From Erigeron canadensis (taxonomy: Eukaryota > Streptophyta > Magnoliopsida > Asterales > Asteraceae): 64,000 nucleotides of DNA. Below are positions 1 through 10,345 of this stretch, in pieces. The stretch covers positions 8,295,513 to 8,359,512 of the forward strand of contig NC_057762.1 of the NCBI RefSeq assembly GCF_010389155.1. The letters are read 5' to 3'. Under the pieces are notes generated by a model. It searched no databases. It was not told the origin of the DNA and saw only the letters and a program-made list of their open reading frames with translations. The number at the start of each line of letters is the position of its first letter. Within the stretch, counting starts at the first letter, position 1. Made by a program: the position numbers and the translations under genes.

Positions 1-45
1 CGGAGTATTTATAGGATTTTAATTTAACTAGATTTTCACACATCA
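1..45 (+). repeat. 3' end of the 5' LTR
   Basis: It matches 8825-8869. The first 38 bases are identical and the last seven differ at two positions (CACATCA here, GATATCA there). It ends in CA, directly before the primer-binding site. Confidence 0.85.
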
Positions 46-50
46 AGTTT

Positions 51-70
51 TTGGCGCTGCTACCGGGGAC
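51..70 (+). other. Primer-binding site (tRNA-Asp-like)
   Basis: TTGGCGCTGCTACCGGGGAC lies six bases after the LTR end. Plant Athila/Tat elements carry the very similar TGGCGCCGTTGCCGGGGA, complementary to the 3' end of a tRNA (tRNA-Asp as I recall). The two or three differences fit an older or divergent copy. Confidence 0.75.
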
Positions 71-265
71 TAATTTAAGAGCTTAAGTTTGAGATTTCGT
101 AGTTGATCCTTTCTTGTACTCACGTGCAAGAGAGTTACTTGCTTTCTTAGATTAGTTTTATTTTAATATTTGTTTTTTGTTTTATTTTTGTTTAGTTTAA
201 ATTTTCTTCCATCGGTGCTTTTCACGGGTTGTGCTAGTGTCTATTTTGCAGGATTGACATTACCA

Positions 266-1576
266 ATGGCATATCAAGTTTATGATTCGGAAGAAGAATA
301 TCCTTATGAGCTTCGGAACTTTGAGCAGTTTGCTGATGAAACTTACGAGGAAGCTTGGTTAAGGATAAGAAAAATAGTTGAAAAGTTTGGAATGTACGGG
401 CTTACCATTCGTCAAGTAGTTTCGGTATATTGTTGTGGGTTGGAAGAAGAAACAAGGGAAATACTTGGTGACGAATTCTTCTCGATGAATCCGGATGAGA
501 TGTTTGACTATATGGAAAAATATGCTCAACCGGAAGAGGACGAAACAAGGGAAGATCATCAAATGCCGCCATCTGAATCACACGAGTTATTATCCATTAG
601 CAATGAGCATGAGGATAACGTGGATGAGGAGCATGATTTTGAGACACACGAGATACCTTCCATGAGCGCTGAGGATTTTTATGACATTGTTTACATGAAG
701 GAACTGCACGAGTCAAGCAATGAGCATGGAAGTGATCGTGTTGATGTGGAATTGGAGAAAAAAAGTGAAGTCGTTTGGGATGAAGGTGAATGGGAAGAAG
801 AGCTTGAAATCATATGGGATGAAAAGATAGTGACTACTCCAACCATGGGAAGCAAGCTTATATCCACCATAAGGAATTTTTCACCCGTCAGTGAAGCTAA
901 TAATGGAGATACGAGAGACGTCATTTGGGAGAAATCCAATGCCTTGCTTGAGGGTTTCTCACTTTTCAAGTTTAGACCACCCAACACTTTAAGTGTGGGG
1001 GAGTCTATGATTCCACCAAAGAGAGCCGAAGAGATTTTAATTCTCACTCATGCAAGAGTGCCAAAACCGCTAAATCTATTTAAGATGATCATGGCACGAA
1101 AGAAGGAGCCGGATAAGGATGCTAAGCTTCTTGAGGACACGAGTCAAGATCATTTGCAACCCAAGTCGGGTTATTCAGGGAGCTTTCTAACTTCTTCTGC
1201 TTTAAACAGTTTTAAATGCATTAGTATAGTTAGTTTAAGGGCTAGTAGTAATTATATGCACTACTTCTTATATTTAACGCTAGCTTCGGACCCCTTAGCT
1301 CCTGATCCTTTTGAATGGACGGATATAAGCCTTGACATGAATTACTTGAAGATTCCGTGCCATAACAAAAGTCTAGAAATTTTGTATGTTCGGATGAAAG
1401 GTTGGATTTTTAAGATGAATTTTGAAAAGAAAAAAAATGTCTTTAACATCTTAAAATGCAATTGTGACAAGGTAAAAGAAATGGTTTGGGTTATGGTTAA
1501 GATCAAATTCACATTCTATTCACCTTATTCGTGTAAACCGCCCGACACTTTAAGTGTGGGGGCGTTTAAGACCTAA
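266..1576 (+). CDS. Gag-like protein of the non-autonomous gypsy-like element
   Basis: The open frame reaches back to 170, but I prefer the ATG at 266. The upstream codons read as hydrophobic, T-rich leader, and a 3'-splice-like TTTTGCAG stands just before this ATG. The product is about 436 residues. Its first 100 residues carry a retrotransposon gag signature: an EEAWLRIRKIVEKFGMYGL segment, then a GLEEETREIL segment and a MNPDEMFDYMEKYA segment, which follow the order of the plant gypsy gag core (EAWERFK / GL...R..ID / ...EAYELIE). The rest is acidic (many D/E) and low in recognisable motifs. There is no zinc knuckle. Two peptides, PPNTLSVGE and PPDTLSVGA, come from duplicated polypurine-tract-like DNA within the ORF. 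The frame is open to 1576, so it is either recent or under constraint. Its assignment as gag is an inference from motif order. Confidence 0.6.
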   Translation: MAYQVYDSEEEYPYELRNFEQFADETYEEAWLRIRKIVEKFGMYGLTIRQVVSVYCCGLEEETREILGDEFFSMNPDEMFDYMEKYAQPEEDETREDHQMPPSESHELLSISNEHEDNVDEEHDFETHEIPSMSAEDFYDIVYMKELHESSNEHGSDRVDVELEKKSEVVWDEGEWEEELEIIWDEKIVTTPTMGSKLISTIRNFSPVSEANNGDTRDVIWEKSNALLEGFSLFKFRPPNTLSVGESMIPPKRAEEILILTHARVPKPLNLFKMIMARKKEPDKDAKLLEDTSQDHLQPKSGYSGSFLTSSALNSFKCISIVSLRASSNYMHYFLYLTLASDPLAPDPFEWTDISLDMNYLKIPCHNKSLEILYVRMKGWIFKMNFEKKKNVFNILKCNCDKVKEMVWVMVKIKFTFYSPYSCKPPDTLSVGAFKT

Positions 1577-1898
1577 CCATGGTGATTGTAGGATTGAGTC
1601 TAGCTAACGACTCCTTAATAAATTAAGCGCTTCTCGGGAGGCAACCCGTGTGTTTTTAATTTTAGTTTATTTCATTTGTTGTTCCTTATATTGAAAAAAC
1701 CCAAAAACATTTGAAAAATCGAAAAAACCAAAAAGATTTTTATTTTGTTAGTTTAGTTTTGTTTATTTTTTGGTTTTGTAGCTTTTTGTTGAGATGTGCA
1801 GGTTCCAAAGTGTCCAAAAGTGTTACGGTAAGTCATAACGAGCCAAGGTAAGTGCGAAAGGTAAGTTTGGCTAGTGGTGCGCCGCACCAGAAGGCAAG
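1577..1898 (+). other. Post-gag non-coding segment with conserved GGGAGGCAACCCG motif
   Basis: No gene. At about 1627-1650 the DNA reads GCGCTTCTCGGGAGGCAACC followed by CG, which can pair with itself (CGGG with CCCG). I recall close variants of this motif after gag-pol in plant Athila-like elements. The rest is T- and A-rich spacer. A GGTGCGCCGCACC palindrome lies at 1876-1888. Confidence 0.5.
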
Positions 1899-3400
1899 TG
1901 ATATGTCGTATTTTATACCCATTTCCCACGGTTTATATAGTTAAGTTAGCATGTTTAATGAGTCGTTTCGTATACATTTGTTGCGTTTATGGTATTTGTT
2001 AGTGTTTCAGGTTAGTAGTAGATATTTGAGCGTATTTCTTAAGAAAACGACACTCTTGGAGTGAAATAAGTGCTTACGGATGATTTCCGAGTCGTTTGGA
2101 TGAAGTTTGGCGAAGGTCAACAAAAGTCAAACTTGAATCAAGTCAAGCTGCGCAGCAGCTAAGAGCTGCGCCGCAGCTTTCAAACAGAAGATCCAAGCTG
2201 CGCAGCAGCTTATAAGCTGCGCAACAGCTGTAAAACAGGGGGCCGAAGCTGCGCAGCAGCTCGTCTAGTGGGTTTCCAGCAAAGTCAATGAAAGTCAAAC
2301 GGTCAACTGCGGTCAATGGGAGCTGCGCAGCAGCTTAAGATCGATTCTGCACATGTTTTTTTGGGAAACATATAAATAGCTTGTTTTTCATTCCAAAACC
2401 CTATGTTACATTTTCCAGCCGTTTTGTAGACCCTTGGAGGAGACTTTTGATCAGATTTCTCATCCTTGAAGATCGATATTACGATTGGATTATTCTCGTT
2501 ATTTCCGTTCAATTCTTTCTACTCGGTAACGATGAACTCCTTCATTTTGATTTGTTATTTGTATTTCAATATGAGTGGCTAATCACCTTTTCATCCATCT
2601 TGATGGAGTGAGACATTATGTAGGGATTGCACAATATTTATTAATTCAAGTGATTTGATTTAACATTTTGTCGTGAACTTAATCTATTAATTCTTTGTAA
2701 TTCAATTATTGATTGCGGATGATTTGTACTCATTGCTTGGTGACGACTAGGATTTGGGTGTAAGTTATTTTGATTGCTTAGCTAGAAGCGATTAGTTCTA
2801 TGACGGGTACGGTAGAGGGTGGTCAATATTTGATAACAATTAACGGGTTGACGGTTGGGTACAATCGATGGGCAAAATTGTTATCTGAAATGATCAAAAC
2901 CATTGTTTAACTAGGGAAGTTATAAAAAGGCGTCTCGGGGTACCGGTCTTAATAATGAAACTAGTTTATACAAGAGAGTCGAATAAGTAGTTAACTTGAC
3001 GGGTACGGGGTTAACGATTAATTTGAGTCTCGGTCATTAAATCACTAAATTGAATTTGAACTTCATCAAATGTGCAATCCTAACATTCTGTTGAGCGAAA
3101 TCAAGATGGGTGACTTTTAAATTCTTGTCTTAAACTACAAACTCTTTTTCGATTAATCCTTTGGGATTACTAATTTTCAACTAACTACTTGCATCGTGGC
3201 AGTTCGGCCACAAAACCCCCATTTTACTTGAATCATTAAACGTTGTTACAAATGCTTGTTTAAGTCCTTGCGAACGATCTCGGCTTACCAGTTTTTTTTC
3301 ACTATACTGCATGCGATCAGGTACATTGCCTGTGAGTGTGTAGTAATCAGTATTTTCGGTAAATCGTGTTTGTAAATTTAAAGCTAGATTTCGCACATCA
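1899..3400 (+). mobile_element. Solo LTR of a related gypsy-like family inserted in the element
   Basis: The 1502 bp segment starts TGATATGTCG and ends CGCACATCA. It is flanked by near-identical 5 bp sequences, GCAAG at 1894-1898 and GCAGG at 3401-3405, as expected of a target duplication with one later change. Its second half aligns by eye with the second half of the 3' LTR at 7373-8869: both have a GACGGGTACGGTAG block, a TGGGTACAATC block, a GGGGTACCGGTCTTA block and GACGGGTACGGGG. The first halves differ. With no internal sequence attached it is best explained as a solo LTR left by LTR-LTR recombination. Confidence 0.78.
2146..2335. repeat. Six copies of a 15 bp near-palindrome (AGCTGCGCAGCAGCT)
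   Basis: Copies start at 2146, 2164, 2196, 2215, 2247 and 2321. Most read AGCTGCGCAGCAGCT; variants are AGCTGCGCCGCAGCT and AGCTGCGCAACAGCT. They are GC-rich islands in AT-rich DNA, each able to form a short hairpin, and they lie in the first third of the solo LTR, where U3 promoter sequences are expected. Confidence 0.85.
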
Positions 3401-3708
3401 GCAGGTGCGCCGCACCTGAAGGTGTTTCAGGAGAAGGCAGTTTCTGAAGAGAAAATGCAACGCACCAAGTATGGGGGTGCGCCGCACCACCTATGTTTTT
3501 GACCAGTTTGACTTGCATTGACTTATTGGATTGGGTTGGGATTCTTGTAGGCCCGAAAATCTGAGAAATAAGCCTACCCATTTGTTCTCTTTTCTTCTCC
3601 TGGAACGACACAAAACACACACATACTCATAGCTTTTTGCTTCTAAAAGATTTCAAATTCTTAAAACAAATTCCTATTTCTCTTTATTACTTCATATTTC
3701 TTTCAAAG
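3401..3708 (+). other. Internal leader before the second ORF
   Basis: No long coding frame. It holds GGTGCGCCGCACC palindromes at 3404-3416 and 3476-3488 and an AAGTATGGGGG polypurine-like motif at 3467. It could be the promoter or 5' leader of the ORF that starts at 3709. Confidence 0.4.
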
Positions 3709-5012
3709 ATGGTTAGGGGATTGTTCTCCAGGGTAAGTATTCTTCCATTGTTCTCCATTTTTCATCTCTAATCCGAATTCAAAAGGTGTTTTTCAAAATT
3801 AATGAGTTTAAGACGAAATTACTTGAATCCTTTGAATGGGTTTTGTATTTTTCATTGTTTTCACTGTTAATGTACTAATAATTTCATTCAATTTGAAGAA
3901 ATTCGGATTAGGATTCTTGAGAAGTTTGGAAATAATTTGGGGCTTTTGTTGTTAAATAGGTTAGGATGGTATGTTGATGCTTAAATTAGTGTTTAATCGC
4001 TTTAATTTTGAGTAATTTTGTGTTGCTTGTTTGGATTGTGATTAAGGAGTTTTTGACAGTGAAAAATGTTTGAAATTAAGAAGGAAGTTTATTTGTTTGT
4101 TCATGGAATTTCTGGAATTAATTTGAAAAGAAAAAAATTTTCTGCAGGAGGTGCGCCGCAGCATGTATGGGGTGCGACGCATATCAGGGGGGGGGGGGGT
4201 TCAGGATTTCTTAACTGAAGCAGGTGCGCCGCACCAGGTTGTCTGAAATTTTTGTTTTTGTTCGTTCTTGTTTCTCATGACTTATGCTCGCTTGCTTTGT
4301 TGTTTTTGTCTATTTTCACAGAAAGGGAAGCAGGTGGAGGGCTCCAGCAGCAGTGAGGAGTTTGTTCCGGGCATAAGGCGTGGTTATGACTTTGGAGAAC
4401 CCGACCTAAGTGACAACCACCGTTTCACAGATAGTGCGCTTACCATGAGTGCCAAAACCCATCCCGCTGAACCACATGAGTGGTTACGCTTCCCTAGAGT
4501 TACAGGGGGCTGTTTTTGGTCTTCAGGGGTCTACGGACATGTTGCTCGATAATGCCCGAACGGCTAACAGTATGCTTCACCGAGTGCTTGGTCAACAAGA
4601 GCACTTCCGTTCGATGTGGGAGAGGCAATATGAGCAGTTTCACCAGCAGCAATACAGTCAGGTTGATGAGGATGAGCGCCTTGAGATCCCTACTTTTACT
4701 CCTCATGAGATAGTGCCTCCTAGCCAAAGTACTTTTGATTATCTCTTTCCTTCGCAGGGTTATCAGCAGGACACATACTCGTACAGACCTCCCGAGTTTG
4801 ATTCAGCTACCCATACTTCGGGTTATGGGATGTATACCGGTGCTCCTCGATATGGAGGAGATTTCTTTAGTTACTCTACACTGGGTGGAGGTGAGACTAG
4901 AGGACACACGGGTATGGGTACTCCTCATGTTGCTCCGGGAGATGATTGGTTTGCTGCTGAACGTAATCCTGACGGTGCTGACAGTGTTCCCTCTGTGTTC
5001 CCCGACCCTTGA
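3709..5012 (+). pseudogene. Second element ORF, apparently spliced (exons 3709-3732 and 4322-5012), with one frameshift
   Basis: An ATG at 3709 encodes eight residues (MVRGLFSR) up to a good 5' splice site (AGG/GTAAGT at 3733). A 589 bp AT-rich stretch ends TTTTCACAG at 4321, and the reading frame continues at 4322 in phase (KGKQVEGSSSSEEF...). After about 60 residues the frame runs into nonsense and resumes one base over in a GGGGG run near 4503-4508, then stays open to 5012. The resumed part contains a Q/E-rich, probably helical segment (RVLGQQEHFRSMWERQYEQF) and a Y/G/P-rich tail. I do not recognise the family. Its position between gag and PPT is where Athila-type elements carry an envelope-like ORF, so it may be a remnant of one or a captured host exon. 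The intron and frameshift are read by eye. Confidence 0.45.
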
Positions 5013-7356
5013 TTTTGTTGATGCTATGGTGATGAGATGGCGGTGCCGGATTCCGTGGGCATTTAGTCATCATGATTATATTGGTTCACTTCGGTTGATG
5101 GTTATTTGAAACATTGCACACTATTTTATTTTTCGATTTGGTTTTAATGCCCTTTGTTGGCAATCATACATTTTTACTTTTCCGTATTTAGGTTAGTTTA
5201 TTTGGTATGTAGGGTAAACGCTAAGTATGGTGGGGGGGGGGGGGGGGGGGGTTGGATGGTTATTTCATTTGCTAATAATCTAATGCTTATTATGTTTGAG
5301 TTTTTTTTGGTTGTGTTTTATGCTTTTGGAGAGGAGTAATTCATATGCATATGCTGGCAGTAAGTTCAGCGCCCATTCATTGTGATGATTCTACCTAGCA
5401 TACCAACATTTACCCAACATCCGGCAAGTTTTCGTAATTCTTTTCTTTTGTTTTGATTTTCTTTTTCTTATTTCACATAGATTGTTTTTAAGTTCATTGT
5501 ACAATGAGGACATGGTACAACTCAAGTATGGGGGGGGGGGGTAGGTAAATAGGAAAAAGCCGGGTGAAATTGAGACTCTTTTGATAAGATTGAATAGATT
5601 TTTAACTTTTTATTGTTTGTCCTATAGTTTAATTACTTTTGTCACATAGGTTTAATCATATTAGTGAGTAATTGAACTATATTCCCTTTGGTAATTTTAA
5701 TTTGTGAAATGTGTTTTGAATGATCGTGAAGGCAAATCCATTTGGGATTGATTACATAACTAGCACACTCTACCACAAAACACCCAAATTTGTGAGCTCT
5801 TGATTCATTTAGAAATTTGATAGGTGTTACGGTTTTGGTTTAGTTGGCCTTGTAAATTTGTCCCTTTTATAGGCTTTTGGATTTATCCGGAAGTAAAAGT
5901 CTCTTTTAGAGCTTTGAACTATGATGTGCAAGTTTGAGGTTAATTTATTCCATTTCCGCTTATTCTTTCTTTAATATGAGTGTGCCGGTGATAGCGTTGA
6001 TTCTAGAACTTGTCTTGGTTGATCGTCCCGTAGTTTGCTAAATGATAAAGAGGTAAATTTAGGATTAAACCCTTTTTCTTTGTTCATTCACCCTTTGTTT
6101 ATGTTTATCATTGTTTAACCATGTTTGTATGCATGTGTTTTAGTAGCTAATCACATTGGTTAGTGAATTTCCTTTGTTAAACCCTTGTTTGTACTCATTT
6201 TTAGTGCAAGATACAATTAGAAAACATGTTGAGCCTAACCTTTCGTTTGTTTTAAATCCATTTAAATATATAACCTTTTCTCGCCATACCGATAGTCGAA
6301 ATCCTTGGTTGATCATTAGTTGCCTATGCTAGTTGGATGGTTTGGGGTTATCTTGATAGTGTCGGGTTGGTGTATTCTCTATTGGGGGTAAATTGATGTC
6401 GTCATAATCATGGATTAAGTCTAGATTATTCGGATTAGCATGATTGTTTATGATTTGTCAACAAATTTCAAAATTGTAAAAAGGGGATACCAATTAGATA
6501 GGGTAAGAGTAGTTCATTGAAAAGAAAAGGAGAATGAAAAGAATGAAAAACAGAAAAAATGAAAGAAAAAGAAGAACTTGGACTATCAATTGGTATTTCC
6601 CAAATTTTTAGCAAATAAATGTAGAGTTGGTACATAAGCTTTAACCAACAAAGTGTTCCTTAATTGATTATAATTTTCATTTGGAGTTAGCAAAGTTCGT
6701 TAAAGCTAACATTGGTATGTCATGGTGGTTAGAAGTCGTTTTGAAGGTCATATACCACAATGGTGTCGATATTAATCGTTCTATTAAGGGAGTAATGTCG
6801 GAAGTACGTCTTTTGGGTTGTGGATAGATGGCAACTAGTGATATGGGTTGTGTTGGACTAGACTATATGTAAAACTTTGTGTTATTTCTTTTTACACCAA
6901 TTATATCCTTAAAATTCCCAAACACATTACCTTGTAAGCCTTTGTACATTTCAACCATGTTAATTACCTCTTTTGATAGACGTTATATGGTGCTTGCGCC
7001 ATGGCGACATAGGGACGATTCTATTACAAGCCTATGGTTAAAATATATGCATCATGACTAGGCTTTGAGTGATTGATATGATATTTCAACCCAATAGTTT
7101 GTTAGTTAGAGAAAGTTAGTTGAGATGTTCTTCTTTCATTTGATTAAAGTGCTTAGTCGTGTTTTCAAGGCTTGTGGATCATTCAAATATTGTCAAACAT
7201 TTCAATTTTCATTTAAGATTAAAACTACTTAACCATTCTCATTGGTTTTCTAACTTTCATGGTTTAGCTTCTTTTTGATTATTGTCATGTTTTCAAATCA
7301 AGAACCAAGGGAAAGGTTGTTTTGAAATCTGAATTTGCTTGAGGACAAGCAAGGGT
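5013..7356 (+). other. Long non-coding 3' internal region with G-homopolymers
   Basis: I find no credible gene in these 2.3 kb. It holds two expanded polypurine-like motifs (AAGTATGG followed by about 20 G at 5232-5251, and AAGTATG followed by a run of 12 G at 5530-5541) and a purine-rich AG stretch at about 6520-6580. Such non-coding regions before the PPT are common in Tat/Athila-type elements. Confidence 0.5.
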
Positions 7357-7372
7357 TAAGTATGGGGGGATT
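7337..7372 (+). other. Polypurine tract and preceding hairpin
   Basis: GCTTGAGGACAAGC (able to fold on GCTTG/CAAGC) is followed by AAGTATGGGGGGA immediately before the LTR start TGATATG. I recall this arrangement as widespread at the 3' end of plant Tat/Athila-like elements. It primes plus-strand DNA synthesis. Confidence 0.75.
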
Positions 7373-8869
7373 TGATATGTCCATTTATATGCATATTCTC
7401 ATATCGTTTCTAAGTCATTTTAAACCTAATTATGTGTAAATTATATGTATATTCGATGCTTTGATGGTGTTGTTAGTGATTTCAGGCTTAGAACAGGTAA
7501 AATGGTTAGAAATAGCTTTTGGGAGACTAGAAGATGCATTAGGATGGTTCGTGGACGCATACGAGTGAAGATGGAATGAAAACTACAAGTTTTGGCTGAA
7601 AATAGGTTAGGTGCGTCGCACCATGTGAAGTGGTGCGGAGCATTTTCTAATCAGAAACTTGGAAGCTGTTGGAAAGCAGGGAGGTGCGACGCACCAACCC
7701 TGTGGTGCGTTGCATATCGGGCAGAATTAATTTTGGTAACAAGGCCAGGTGCGCCGCACCTGAAGCTTGGTGCGTCGCACCTGTAGGTCGGTTTGTGAAG
7801 ACCTTTTGCAAACTCTATAAGTACAAGACCATAACCCTCCCATTCGACACACAATCACTTCTAGTCGATTTTAGGGTTCTTTGGGGCTATTCTCAGCAGC
7901 TTTTTCGTCCATCAAGGTCTAAGGGTTGTTCGTGAGCTTCAAAGCATTCGGTTGTCGATTTTCTTAGCGTTTACTTGTTTTCTACACATTGGTACAATAT
8001 GTTCTTCTATATTTTTACTCTTTGTGCTTTGTTTTTTATTATGAGTAGCTAAATAATTCGTCATCCACTGAGATGAAGTGATACATTGAATAATGGTTGC
8101 ATAAATCTTTTGAATTCAAGTTGATTTGATTTAACGTTGTGTCGTAATCTTAGGTTATTAATTCTTTGTTATTTAACTCTTAATTACGGATAGTTTTTGC
8201 ATAATCTCAGTGGTAACTTAGGTTGTGTAGAAGTTATTTTGATTGCTTGGTTAGAAGCAATTGTTTCTATGACGGGTACGGTAGGAAGTAATTAATAGTT
8301 AATAAGGGTTAACGGGTTAATGATTGGGTACAATCAATAGACACAATTGTTATCTAAATAACCAAAACAATTACTTGGCTAGGAAAGTTATGAAAGGCGT
8401 CTTGGGGTACCGGTCTTAGTAATGGAACTAGTTAATTAAGGGAATTGAATAAAGTAACGAACTTGACGGGTACGGGGTGAGTCTTTGTTTAGTTCTCGGT
8501 TATAAAATCAACATAATTGAATTGGTACTTTAAATATATGCAACCTAAATAATGTGTATCATGGAGTCGAAGTGGATGATCTTCTCATCCTATTTGATTT
8601 AAAACAATTCTCTTTTCGATAAATTCTATGGAATTTCTAACTCTTTCAATCAACTAACTTTCAATTTAAAATCAAGATGACGTGGTGTCTTTAAAAACCA
8701 AACTCTTTCTAAATTACTTAAAACTCGCTAGCTCTTATTAGTCTCCGTGGAACGAACCTTTACTTACTTTAATCTATATTGCATACGAACGGGTCCACTG
8801 CCCGATTGTGTGTGGTATTCGATTCGGAGTATTTATAGGATTTTAATTTAACTAGATTTTCAGATATCA
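7373..8869 (+). repeat. 3' LTR of the gypsy-like element
   Basis: 1497 bp, beginning TGATATGTCC and ending GATATCA, so the termini are inverted copies (TGATAT / ATATCA). Its end matches the first 45 bp of the window. Its second half is related to the solo LTR at 1899-3400. GGTGCGYCGCACC palindromes lie at 7610-7781. No large ORF is evident. The sequence just after it (AATATG...) belongs to another element. Confidence 0.85.
7610..7781. repeat. Cluster of GGTGCGYCGCACC palindromes in the 3' LTR
   Basis: Intact copies stand at 7610-7622, 7683-7695, 7748-7760 and 7769-7781, with degraded ones near 7632 and 7701. The same 13-mer occurs inside the element at 1876, 3404, 3476, 4150 and 4223. Only the central base varies (C, T or A), so the dyad arms are kept. 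Confidence 0.85.
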
Positions 8870-8871
8870 AT

Positions 8872-9790
8872 ATGTAAATCATAAGTCTCCATGGTTTCGA
8901 CATATAATAGATCAACCCTTCCGACTCTAAGTTTTCTTTGGTCATTTGATGGCTTATGAATTGTATGGAATCCTTAAGTTGAGTTAATCACATGAACCAT
9001 AGAACTAAAATCACTCACACATGTATTAATAGATACATCAAACATAAAAGAATCAAATATTTCATAAAGTAATTTACCTTTCTTAGCTAGCAACACCTTG
9101 AATTTAGGGCAATCTGAGCACTATCAAAATTTGCAGTTAGAATTTCTCATCAAGGACTTAAAGCTAGAGGCAATAGCACCATGATTAACCCTTTTGAACT
9201 GTACTTAAAGTCTTATTATTGCTGTTATTATCCTTCCTCTTAATGGAATTAGCAGTGGTAGTAAGGTGAACAACTTTAGGTTGGCCCAACTTAAGGCGAC
9301 CATTTTCTTGAACACACATTGCTATTAGTTCACTCATCGACAGTTAATCCTTCACAGTGTTATAATTATATTTGAAGGTGTAGAAATGAGCAAGCAATGC
9401 GTCGGTATAAAGTATACCAGAAAGATGTCAGAGACTTCCATTTTTAGGACTCTAAAGCTTATGAGTCATGTCAGTCATCTTCATTATGTGTTCACGAATA
9501 CTGCTATTTCCTTTATATTAAGCTACTTGCATACGCTTTAGACTTTCGCTTGAAGTGATATCTCCTCGGATACTGAGATTTAAGGAGTTCTTAACCATTA
9601 TAATTGACAAGCGATTCGCCCTATTCCACTTAAAAATTCGCTTTTTTAGCTGCACAAAAGTTAGCAGTAATAGCAATGGGTTCATTATGGCGAATGACAC
9701 AGTCAAGGTCTAGCATATCTAAAGTTAGAGGTAATTAATCTTTTCATGAAGCAAAGTTTGCACCGGTAAATGACTCAATGCCTAAATTAG
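8872..9790 (-). pseudogene. Decayed copia gag and start of protease (UBN2-type gag)
   Basis: Conceptual minus-strand translation from about 9780 gives pieces that match the copia gag core in order: an FTGANFAS-x-KD start with a DLDCVIR segment, then a W-x-RANRLSI-like segment with SLNLSIRGDI, then a REHIMKMTDM-like segment, SMSELI and CVQENGRLKLGQ. Next come a DCPKFKVLLAKKGKLLYE segment, which resembles the zinc knuckle and linker, and a DVSINTCVSD segment at the position of the copia protease active-site region. Several stop codons and frame changes break it, and no complete product is possible. Family assignment rests on the order of conserved segments. Confidence 0.65.
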
Positions 9791-9854
9791 GTACTATAGT
9801 GGAGATAAGGAGGATATAAATTTATGATACAAGTGATAGAAGATTATTATAGTA

Positions 9855-10010
9855 ATGCCTATAATAAGTAGGCTTAATAGTAATGTTCTTATAGTGACAT
9901 GATTAACTATCTAAGGCAGACTAAGTACTGTCTCTTAATAGTAATGGAACTAAAGTAATGCCTAAAATAAGTAGACTTAATAGTAATGTTCTTTAGAATA
10001 ATGAGACTAT
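9855..10010. repeat. Direct repeat in the copia leader
   Basis: A roughly 45 bp unit (AATAAGTAGRCTTAATAGTA and flanks) occurs at about 9862-9901 and again at about 9955-10005. It is part of the non-coding leader of the minus-strand copia element. Confidence 0.6.
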
Positions 10011-10100
10011 GACCATTATTATAGCAATAAAGCTAGTGATAGGTAAACTTATTGTAAACACCAAAACAATAAGCTAAAGTAAGGCTCTACTTAGATGTTA

Positions 10101-10345
10101 CATCACATTTGGGCAGAAATAACTAATATCTAAGAATAAATGAGCATTAGGGTCATGCAACACAACGCTTATCTTTTGACCTTTGGGCACAAAATTAAGA
10201 ATCGTGTATATTATGCATGCAAATAGTCCTTTTGACACACAAAGCATATTAAATCACCTTTGGGCAGAATTAATACACTTAGTGTTCATTATGTAAAAGG
10301 AAAAGATCGCAACATGAGAATCACATTTAACCTTTGGGCACAAAT
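10101..10345 (-). repeat. Four spaced TGCCCAAAGGT motifs in the copia leader
   Basis: Read on the plus strand, CCTTTGGGCA or a one-base variant occurs near 10105, 10183, 10258 and 10331, about 75 bp apart, each followed by (C/G)A(A/G)AA-type sequence. The spacing suggests a decayed tandem repeat with only this core conserved. Confidence 0.6.

Larger units (their letters stand above)
1..8869 (+). mobile_element. Non-autonomous Ty3/gypsy-like (Athila/Tat-type) LTR element, 5' LTR mostly outside window
   Basis: The first 38 bases are identical to 8825-8862, close to the end of the 3' LTR, so the window opens in the last 45 bp of the 5' LTR. Then follow a gypsy-type primer site, a gag-like ORF, a second ORF with an apparent intron, a long non-coding stretch, a polypurine tract and a 1497 bp 3' LTR. 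I find no protease, reverse transcriptase, RNase H or integrase anywhere inside, so the element must depend on proteins supplied in trans. A solo LTR of a related family sits at 1899-3400. The 3' LTR abuts a broken minus-strand copia protease/gag, so this element probably inserted into that copia element. The 5' target duplication is outside the window and cannot be checked. Confidence 0.8.

Noticed and set aside
170..265. N-terminal hydrophobic extension of the gag-like ORF as a signal peptide
   Set aside because: The DNA is a T-rich leader with a splice-acceptor-like TTTTGCAG just before the ATG at 266, and gag proteins of this type have no signal peptide.
7592..7935. Overlapping open frames on both strands in the 3' LTR
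   Set aside because: They are produced by the GC-rich palindromes, which remove stop codons in all frames. No protein similarity.
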